From: Girardinichthys multiradiatus | Lineage: Eukaryota; Chordata; Actinopteri; Cyprinodontiformes; Goodeidae | DNA length: 64,000 nucleotides | Assembly: GCF_021462225.1 (NCBI RefSeq) | Contig: NC_061813.1 | Location: 18,438,442-18,502,441 of the forward strand | Reading direction: 5' to 3' | In this document: positions 54,768-64,000 of the stretch, piece by piece | Layout: each line of letters starts with the position of its first letter | Position numbering within the stretch: the stretch's first letter is position 1 | Translations under genes and position numbers: made by a program | The notes under the pieces: model-generated | Seen by the model: only the letters and a program-made list of their open reading frames with translations | Database searches by the model: none | What the model was told of the DNA's origin: nothing

Positions 54768-57089
54768 TACATGATTTTATGTTAAATTAATTTTTCAATT
54801 AGGAAATGTACATAATTTCCCCAAGTCTTCTTCAGCTGTTTTCTGCCATACCATTGTATTGTAAGTGTACTATGCCAACATCCCAGTGGTATGTATCATT
54901 CCATCTGTATGACCCAAAATGTATAATTATTATAATGGTTGCTTCCTTCCATTAAGCTATATAGTAATTAATTTCAAGCAGACACTATGGATTGAGCTTG
55001 CGAGCCAGATCTGATCAGGTATTGCTGTCAAATCCACACAGTATAGGAAAAAGTCCACCACGATTAATGACAGCCATACATTAACAGATGTACAGCCACA
55101 GCAGACAGTGTTGAACATTTTTCATTACTTGAAATTGGTGAAAGAACATAATATTTTTACCGTAGATTTCCCATTTGATAGATCGATGGACAGATATATG
55201 AAAAATTGTTTCATGTTCCGACTTTATATCGCTTTTAGAATTCTATTAGGAGGCAAAATGGATGCTAGTGTCAGACAAGAGGGTGACTTTTTAGATGTGA
55301 GGTCAACAGAGGCTGTCATATTAAAAATTGCACCCCAGGAAAACCTTAACACAATATATCACACCCTGCCAGCGAGACGTGTCCGCCACCGGTGTCAGGG
55401 TCACGGAGAAAGCCGACATTCACAAGTTGTTAAATCCACCTAATGAAATTTCACAAGGGCAACAAAAATAAAAGGGGACGATGAGAATCTTTTCACTCAG
55501 GAGGCGTGGTGGATCTTATTGGCTTCAAACACTTTGGTGTGTAGCGGCAATGAAAACTCTGCAACATATAAAAAGCCTCAGAAATAGCATTTTTCTCCCC
55601 TCTTCTGAGTTCACCCTTTGCCCTTGACGAATGTGCTTGAAACACAGGGTGCAAATGTTCTGCTGAATGGCCCTTTCCTGTTGCTCGCCCCTAAAATGCA
55701 GGCAATTGTCAGGTTAGCCCACCCCTCTTTCATATTATGGGATTGAATTGCGATTGACCTTTGTAAAGAACAGTGGCTGAAGGCTTTTCATTTGTCTGCC
55801 CTTCTCAGCGCCTAGAAGGATGACCTCTTTACAGTTTATTTTCACTGTGGTTTGCCAGGATTTTATGAGCCTCATCTGTTGCGTGTTTGGGTTTTTGGGT
55901 ACACATATCATATTTTTATTATCTTTAAACCAAAGAGATAAAAAAATGTAACTTTATCTTTAAGAGTTTTCACAAATCGACTGATCTACTACACTTTGGA
56001 CTACAAAAAAAGGCTGAATAAATAAGAGAGTAGTTCATAGTTTGGGCACAGCATTGCTAAAGAGGCCACAGCAGTGAGCGATCTTGCCCTGAATACACGA
56101 TAAAAGGTTTACTGTAAATTCTAAATGGTGTTTTCTGCAACCCATACATCACTTATGACCATTAGGTTCCACCCTCTCAGAACAGCACAGCTTCCTGGGA
56201 GCAGCTTTCCAGATGATACAGTACGGAAGCTATGGTGGAGGCAGATCTGGCTTTGAATATCCTCCAGCCAATGGATTTTCTCTGGATAATACAATGTTTG
56301 GGACGGAGAGGCAGGGATTAGTCCAGACGGATACATCCACCACCACCATCACTCCCCCCCTTCACACACACATGCCCAATCTAATTAGAGTCGAATCAGT
56401 TTAAGATGAAAGCAAGCCCTAGCATCACCACACTAAATACAGGAATTAGTATTCCCCGCATGGGAATTTAATGATGGAGACTGAAAATCCAATCACATTC
56501 ACTCCCAGTTTAGCCCCTCATGCATTGGGTCTGGACAATGACGACACGAAAAAACAACAACAATGATTTGTTTGTCAATAGATATTGACCAACATCACAT
56601 CTGAGGCCACTCATGTATTGGCATAACTATGTTGTCGTCATTTAACAAGGATAAACAGCGTATAATCAGATGTTTAGACATTCTGTTTCAAATGTACTCC
56701 ACTGTGACATTCTGACTTCTGGGATCAAAAGAGTCGAATGCTGATAAAGACGGAGGATGTTTCAGGGTACGTCTATGTCCTTGTGTGTATGTTTATTAAA
56801 ATGTCTGAAATGTTAATGTATGACTGTAGAATCCAAATTAGTATTGAGTGTGAAAGTATGCTCATGTTCAATATCTCGTGTTCAATGTTTCGTGTTGTAA
56901 CTTTGTGTTGCATCTTCATCAATGAAAATATCATTGAAAGTTTTCTTTATTATATTTTTGCTAAAACATTCTGTTAATCTCACTCATTTTAGCTTACAGC
57001 TAATAAAAACCCAAAGTCATGTTTTTCAGAAATGTTGGATATTGTCTTCAATCAATAATAAAATAAATATTATTACATAGTTGTCTTCT
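54768..57089. other. Intergenic, no gene seen
   Basis: Non-coding. 55590-56450 is low in simple repeats with AATTA-type cores (candidate conserved regulatory DNA, inference). The open frame at 55108-55443 has no recognisable domain. Confidence 0.45.
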
Positions 57090-57290
57090 CATGACCTACT
57101 TAATGCAAAGGAAAGCTGCTGACTTGAAAGTTGTCCAACATACAGTCATTAATACCCTCCACAAAGAGGTAAAGCCACAAAAGGCCATTGCCAAAGAAGC
57201 TGACTGTGCATAGATTGCCATATCCAAGCATAAGAAGTTGAGTGGAAGGAAGAAGACTGTTAGAAAAAGAGGTACCCAAGTTACAGGTAT
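57090..57290 (+). mobile_element. Tc1 transposase N-terminal relic
   Basis: In the frame of 57145 the sequence reads VINTLHKEVKPQKAIAKEAD, then a TAG at 57211, then IAISKHKKLSGRKKTVRKRG. This aligns with the helix-turn-helix and basic region of the Tc1 transposase at 3020 (TIDTLKQEGKTQKEISERIG...AVSRHLSGKS). No catalytic part or inverted repeats found nearby. Confidence 0.65.
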
Positions 57291-60200
57291 AATGGTAAAT
57301 TTTCCATGCTCTCGGACATCCGATTTTAGGAGTACCCGGTCGGAAAAGCAATAGAAACAAACCCTGAAGCCAGATTGGATAAGTAAACATTTGCTGAGCA
57401 AGCCAGAATTTTGTATCCAACATGCCTGTCCTCATAAAGAATGTGCTGGAAGATGCTGGTAGAGACTGTTTATCCAATGGTGTGTGTCTTATTTAACCAA
57501 TACTCACATAGTGCTATAAGATATCTACTTGTTAACGTGTTCCTTTTGTGTTTCAGTGCATTCAGTTTGGAGAAATATTTTCTTGTCGCCTTGTATTGCT
57601 AACAGTAGCTAGCACCAAATGCAAAAGGAAATTTTTCTCTTTTGCCATTTTAATCTAGAACCTGCTCAACTCGAGTGTGATGTTATTCCAAGCAATGACT
57701 TCGGAGACAAATTTAATACTGATAAACAGAAGGGATTATGAAGTAAATTTAAGTGATGTCAAGACAAACAATGTAGAGAAGCTGAAACAATTTACATACC
57801 TTTCTTTTTATTTGTTTTATGTAATTATTTTTATTGACAGATTTTTTTTTCTTTAGTTATATGCTATATTCATTAAATTAAAAGAATTAACTTTACATCA
57901 GTCTGTATATAATGAATTTATGCAATAATAGAACTGAGATACTGAAAAAGGTTAACTTTTCAATTATATTCAGATTAAATTAGATGCATTTGACGCCGTT
58001 TTGAAGCATATAACAAGTCTGCCCCTGGCTTTAAAACGTTGCTTGCTGCATGCTGAAACTGTCAAACAACTGCAGAAAGCATAAAACATTATGATACAAC
58101 TTTATTATTACAAACTTTAAGCACTTTAAACTGCAGATTTGCTGCTAAAATAGAGTGCATATTTACTTGCTACATCCTCACAGTCTCTCTTGGCTTTGCC
58201 CTTGTTATTTTCACGGCTAAGTGTATGAAGCCACAAGAACGCTATATTAAAACCACTAAAATGTAAGCCATACTTCAGCGTCAGCTTGGTGATTAACGGC
58301 ATAGACTGAAAATAACTTCTGCACCTGGGTTCCATCAAGCACACAATATCCCCTACACCTGCGATTCATCCTATTCCACCTGAGAAATCAGGAAGCCATT
58401 GTCCCCCGTGCACAAATACTCAACATGAAATCTTATTATTTATTGCTAGCTGTATTGGGGAGTGTGCACCAAAACAAAAGAGGTTTTTTTCCTGGTAAAG
58501 AGATGTAAAACAACTTTTCAGCCTCTCTTTTTATGGTTCTGCAAAACTTTGTTATGTTTACCCAGAGGGGGGATTTGAGTGTGTTCTTGTTTTTATTAGT
58601 AAATGAAGTAATGTTGTTTGTGCTGTTGGTAGCAGCAAGTAAGTGGAGAGGAGTGCAATGATTCTTTAGCATGGAAAATAAATATTATCAGCTTTTTTAT
58701 GATTTATGCCAGACACAAAACATGCAAAAACCATTTAAATAAAAAACAGTAGTCTTTTCTTTTCTCTATAACCTTGCTTTGGCCTTTCTGCCATTATTTT
58801 TTACTGTTGCAACACCTCGTTTCTAAAGGAAAGAAAGGACATGAAGAAAATGGAAGGGGCAGGAGTACACTTGCCTTATTATTTCATTGTGAATGAAGGA
58901 TACAATCACTGCTGGCATTTCCAGAAGATACAAAAGCCAACTAACATGTATTTTAAAGTGAAAGAGAAGGAGGAGGAGGTGTGAAAGGAAAAAAAAAGGA
59001 TATAGGCCCAAGAGAAAAAGAGAAAGAAGCATATACAGACAAGCCTACAGGTTGACAGGGCCTGACTGGCAGGAAGAGGAAAAAAGGGAAAAATAAAGCA
59101 AGAAAAGCCAATGATACAGACAATGAGATGAGCAAGTGATAGAAGTAAAGTGAGAGTGAGAGCAGTAGAAAAGAGGAAAGGAGGGGCAACCTGAGAGAAA
59201 TCAAACATGGGCTCAATGTAACTGAGGTGCGTTGGCAAACGAGCATGTTATGGCAGCCCACTGGGACTTCCCCGGCAGATCGTGCTGCTTCCCAATCTGT
59301 TCTGAGGAGCAGCACAGCCCCACATGGGGACGTGTGAAGGCGTCAAGATGGGATTGCTTAAGACAGATGAAACAAGGTGTTTTTGATGCCATCTAGAGCG
59401 GACAAAAGCCTGATTTCCTGTTTTGCCTGTGACACAAAGGATGCTGTGTAGTTTGCTGAACAGTTCAAGGTTTTTTGTTGTCAGGGCTGTAAATAACTAA
59501 ACACAAGAGAAGAGAAGTTATAAAGTGCTGGATCCACATGCCAAACACTGGAAAAATGTGTGACACGATCTCCTTTTTCTGCCGTTTACAATGCTTAAGA
59601 CCTGTGACAAACACCCTGTTAGTTATTTTTCTTGAGAGTAAAATCAACCAACATCTTTTGACCATAATCTGTTTAATTCTAGACCAGGGCTGGGCTTGTA
59701 TGACTTTCTCAGTAGACAACAAATTAAAGTAAAAAATAGTACAGAATCACAGTATTTACACAAAGATTTGAAAGAAGGTACTTACTTTATGTTTAGTTTT
59801 TATTCTGCATGGCTGCAGCAAAGCCCATGAACCATATGCTGAGAATGCTGAATAGGTTTGGTAACAAAAGAAATGCATCAATGCACTTTGATGATCAGGG
59901 CGATCTATAATGGCCAGATTTGAATTTTAAGTACTGGTTTCCTGCCAGAACTTGGAAAACTGTTGTGTCATCCACCATAACTACCAAGAATGATCCTCAA
60001 ACAGACAAGACAGATGATGGGTCCAATCAGACCAGTAAGCCCCATCATACCTTCACACAAGAATCGTTATTCTTGGTATGTTTTCAATTAGTACATTGTA
60101 GTAAATAAATAAAGGGACATTGTGTGATACCAACATAATATGCTGTTTATGAATAGTGAACATGCTTGGAAAGCAATTAAACAAAAATCATCAAAAAGAG

Positions 60201-61275
60201 AATATAAATGGATTTGTACCAGGTTAGGTTTTCAAGATGCTCTTTATCTTCATTAGCTTTGGTGTCCACATTAGCATCCATCATGGCTTGTGAATTAACA
60301 GAGTCCTATTTTGGCTCAAACATATTTGCCTGAACCCTTTGCAGCCAGAATGTTCCATCTGACTTATCTTTGTTATATTTAATAAACCAGAAATTATTTG
60401 TACCCCCCTTCAAACAAGAAAATGTTCAACCAAGAAGTTTGTTTCTTTTAGGAAATGAGAAAATCATTGCTCATTACACAATAAAACTATGTAAATGGAG
60501 TATCGGTTTTGAAAACATAATTTACGTTTATAATGGTAAATAGAAAATGATGTATACCCTTTTCAATAATCAGTGGATACATTTTTATTGAAACCCTTAT
60601 CATTGCTGGTATTTTGAAGTTTTATTTTGTGTTTTTTTTTATGGTGATTAGCTCTGAAGTTGGATGGCCTCATTGCCATCACCTTAATATTTACCTTGCC
60701 TCACAGATTCTCTATAAAATTCAAGTTTGGACTCTGGTTGGAAATTTCCAATACATTAATATCACTTCCAGTATAAATAATTCTGGGCTTATTTGTGCTT
60801 CTATATAAGTTATTTTCCTCAGGGGAATAAAGTCCATCAAATCCGATGGAATAACTTCAGAATCCACATTCGAATCTTTTAAATTCAATTCTCTAGCTTA
60901 GTGTTTTACTAAATCCAACTTGAGCCTTTTTTGTGTCGATCCCTGTTGTTCACTACTCCTCCTGATGCACCAGAAATTCAGATTTCTTCTTTTATTTATT
61001 CATTTTTTTATAATAATTGTACAGAGGTGAAAAAAGAAATGTGCCTCTGGTTATTTGCATTAGGTAGGCTTATAGAATGAACACCTCTCAAATATAATAT
61101 TAGATTTCAGATGATTATTGCCCATAATATTATACCTTGAAGTTCTTCTGCTCTTTATAAAATAACACAATTCAAAGCAAGAAAAGCAACGAGATACTAA
61201 TTAGTAGAAGAGCTAGCAGTCACCTGCTTTATAGACATGCTGCATGTCGCTTTCTAACAGCAGTTTTAAAACAGC
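57291..61275. other. Intergenic, no gene seen
   Basis: Non-coding; purine-rich plus strand at 58960-59180 produces long low-complexity minus-strand frames. No gene or transposon recognised. Confidence 0.5.
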
Positions 61276-61365
61276 AACACCCTGATAAGAGTGATCTGTT
61301 TTTTTAACACCCTGATAAGAGTGATCTGTTTTTTTAACACCCTGATAAGAGTGATCTGTTTTTTT
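61276..61365. repeat. 3 x 30-bp perfect tandem repeat
   Basis: Three identical 30-bp units (61276, 61306, 61336) beginning AACACCCTGATAAGAGTGAT and ending in a T run. Confidence 0.97.
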
Positions 61366-61619
61366 AACAACATGCCCATGTTTTTCATGACTGAATTTGT
61401 TTTACCTGTAAGCTAAGGGAAAGTGTAGAAACCTTCTTTCAGCTGGCTGACTGGCAGTGTGCATCAGCAGGTTGGGTTAGGGAGGAGCAGCTATCACAAA
61501 TCTATGCTCTGCGCAGCCATAGAAACCTACTTACTCATTCACTGTTTTCTAGAATCTTATTAAGAGGACTAAACTGCAGTAACTGCATGATTATGTTGTT
61601 TAGCAGTTTTTAAATTGTG

Positions 61620-61675
61620 ACTTTTTAAAACCTGGGTATACCTTGATACCAGTAACCAGCCCATGCCTACTCTAA
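61620..61675. repeat. Short dispersed repeat, copy B
   Basis: Matches 34725-34780; see that entry. Here it reads GGTATACCTTGATACC before the shared AACCAGCCCATGCCTA. Confidence 0.55.
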
Positions 61676-63870
61676 ACGGCAGCCTCTTCAAACACATTCG
61701 CTAGACAATAGCAAAATGACACCAGTTCTCGAGTAAGGTTTGAAACGCTTTAGATTTGTAAAGTTGCTGATGCCAGATTTTAACAGGCACGCAGAGTCAG
61801 TGGGGAAATAAGGGAGCAATGGAGGAGAGAATGAGCAAAATTTAGAAGGATATGGAATATGTCTCGCTTTTCTGTTCACATGCACACATGTATAAGGTAG
61901 CCGACTGAAATACCATGAGCAGTGGAATAGCAGGCACTCAAGAAATGAAAGCTAAATGGAAAGTGACACTTTGCTTTCCAAAAATTATTCATAGGCCCCA
62001 CTCTGAATCAAAATGCTAACAGCTTTGGTGTTCATCACACAGTGGAGAAACTAGACTTTTATACAAAAAGGTGACCAGAGGGTGGATAAAGTTTTTTTAT
62101 CAGGGGGATCATATACTAATAAAGGAAAATATGCCTGCATTCGACAACTGGTAGCATCTCTAACTACAATGATACGTTTAACATTTTATCTGTTTTTACA
62201 AGTCCATCAAACCTTTAGCATCAATAATTTCCTCTGTGTTTTTATTCATATGTGCATATGCTAGTAAAAACCGTTGTGCTTTCAGACTCTACCTCACTGC
62301 TCTTCCTGTTTGGTGAGTGCCAAAACCAGCCTGCATGGTGCACATGTTGCGAGCAATGCCCTGCGCATGGACAGAAACCATAAATCATGTCTGTTATCTT
62401 TTACTCTTATCACGCACCTTTTAACATTAGGTGTTGTGAGTGGTGGGTTGCACCTGAGGTGTATAATCAGGTTCCAGGTGGGGCCAATGCTACCATGGCC
62501 ACGGACTGACCTCACAATGACACAATGACATTTCTAAAAAAAAAATAATAAAGAAAAGCCAAACAAGCATGCTTTGAATTTATAGAATCATCACCAAACG
62601 CATGAGGAAATGCGTTTATATCAAATTGGCTCAGATGCTGGGGCATTATTAGGGTCCTCTTTGTAAATCAGCTCAGCTTCCTGGCAGGAACATTTGTAAC
62701 AAAAAGCTTTTTTAATGTCTAAATGAAAATTTTAATGAGACCCTGTGTTGCTTTTTCTTTCGAGTCTTTAAGAGCTCTCTAAATCATTAAAACTTGCTCT
62801 TTCTTTGATTTCAAGGTCATTTGAAGAAATAAGGCAGCTTTAAGTGGCCCTCGGACCAAAAGTGGCCTATATGCCAAAGACCGCAAATGAATGTAGCCTA
62901 ATGCTTTTTAATTTGCATTCATCTTTAAAAACATAGATGAGGCATCTCCAACTTATAATAGGCTGAGATGGCAGTTGGAGGCCCTCTAGTCATTAGAGGC
63001 AATGCTGCTCCTTCAAAATGAAGGCCTTTCTCATCTTATTTTAACTTGGGCCCATTACTTCAAAGATGCATTAGCCCGTTGTCCATTTCTTGTTTAGCAT
63101 CATGCAGTACTTCAGTCTGGCTACCTCTTTGTGCGCCCACATGCCGCATGTTCAAAATCGGACTCACCTCCTTATCTGCCCTGCAACATGCAACAGCACA
63201 TTTCTGGAAACACATGCATAAGAAAACAAAAGATGCCTTAAACTGGGACCTTTAGGACGAGATGACATGCATTGTTTGTTTAATCATGTGTTCGAGGATT
63301 CTCTGTAATTATGTTGTCATCTGTCTGCTCTATCTGTGTAACGCTGGGCTGCTGCAGCCTTCCTCAGGAGTCCACACTTCAAGCTTTAACAAAGCAGGGT
63401 GAGAAGTCTAGTTTATTTATTTAAATGTTTAGAGGGTGAAACTGTGCCATTTTAAGTTTTAAAGCCCATATTAGAAGCCTGTTGTTTAATCTTCCAGAGC
63501 ACAGGAATGCAGGGCAAAAGATAGATGCTTATACGGGTCTCCTGAACTGGTGAGGAGTCAAGAACAATTATGTTCTACTAAAATCAGCAAGCAGGGTGCT
63601 TTCTTATTTTATCTTTCGCACATCTTCAATGTTTTGCATGTCTCTGTCTTTGCTCTTTGCCTTTTTTTGCCATCTTTGTTCAGTTTTCTTTATCTGCCTT
63701 GATTCCCTTCATAGGTGTGTCCTCTCATTCTGCAACGATAGGTAGTGCTCGTCTGAGGAAAACGGAACATCTCCAGTGAAATTGGTTTTCCGTGGAGAAA
63801 CTGATGGATCACTCTGTGTTCCTGACTGGAGAGTATAGGGGGTTGTTTATGCTGCACGGACAAATACATG

Positions 63871-63874
<4 letters not shown>
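61676..63874. other. Intergenic, candidate conserved non-coding block
   Basis: No gene seen. 62560-63070 is unusually free of simple repeats, with an octamer ATTTGCAT at 62911 and many TTTAAT/ATTAAA cores, suggesting regulatory DNA. This is inference. Confidence 0.4.

Positions 63875-63944
<70 letters not shown>
63875..63944. repeat. (CA)n microsatellite
   Basis: About 35 uninterrupted CA units. Confidence 0.97.
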
Positions 63945-63947
<3 letters not shown>

Positions 63948-64000
63948 GCAAGGGTGAGAGGACAAGGAGATTGTTTATGCTGAAGCAGAATGAATTTTTA

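Noticed and set aside
55108..55443. 111-residue plus-strand frame in the intergenic region
   Set aside because: No recognisable domain or splice context; left as possible non-coding conserved DNA.
57100..57477. Minus-strand frames of 101-125 residues
   Set aside because: They run antisense through the Tc1 relic read on the plus strand; no domain found.
58823..59315. Overlapping minus-strand frames rich in Leu/Phe/Ser
   Set aside because: Translation of a purine-rich tract; hydrophobic appearance is compositional.
61276..61365. CRISPR-like array
   Set aside because: Units are directly adjacent with no spacers, in a vertebrate genome.

Overview
This window is animal nuclear DNA, almost certainly from a teleost fish. 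Its introns are long, bounded by GT-AG splice sites and rich in CA/GT microsatellites. It also carries several Tc1/mariner DNA transposons of fish type, a hAT-like non-autonomous element, and a 5'-truncated LINE with a target-site duplication. No bacterial or viral gene organisation is present. No species can be named from the sequence alone.

One protein-coding gene is supported: the 3' two thirds of zfhx4 (zinc finger homeobox 4), on the plus strand. Seven coding exons (9347-9581, 32373-32471, 39302-39435, 41624-41824, 42231-42339, 42501-47885, 48377-49944) join in frame to give 2,576 residues and a stop at 49942. The joined product holds 14 zinc fingers (12 C2H2, 2 C2HC) and four homeodomains, and ends in MDMFSV. 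The first visible exon opens in phase 0 in the middle of the protein. The start codon and roughly the first 1,000 residues, with the other zinc fingers, must lie upstream. The last exon runs into a 3' UTR of about 2.8 kb with two clear RNA hairpins and a plausible poly(A) signal at 52695.

Layout: 1-9346 is intron, with a Tc1 relic, a nearly intact Tc1 element (2692-4084), a small MITE-like repeat and a long G tract. The first complete intron is 22.8 kb (9582-32372) and carries another Tc1 relic, a hAT-like element and large microsatellites. A 6.8 kb intron follows. Next comes a 2.2 kb intron in which more than half the length is a Tc1/mariner insertion (39529-40781, DD36E spacing, frame-disrupted transposase). 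The coding-dense block 41624-49944 follows. From about 52.7 kb to the end there is no gene: a LINE fragment with 12-bp target duplications (54074-54755), a relic of a Tc1 helix-turn-helix region (57090-57290), a 3x30-bp tandem repeat, and AT-rich unique sequence that looks like candidate conserved regulatory DNA.

I found no new multi-gene system. The more unusual signals are a perfect 64-bp palindrome inside a Tc1 relic, a Tc1 transposase frame that terminates inside its own inverted repeat, a canonical C(UNCG)G hairpin in the zfhx4 3' UTR, a GC-rich inverted repeat around a CCAAT core in an intron, and a frame-neutral 99-nt exon encoding an acidic linker.
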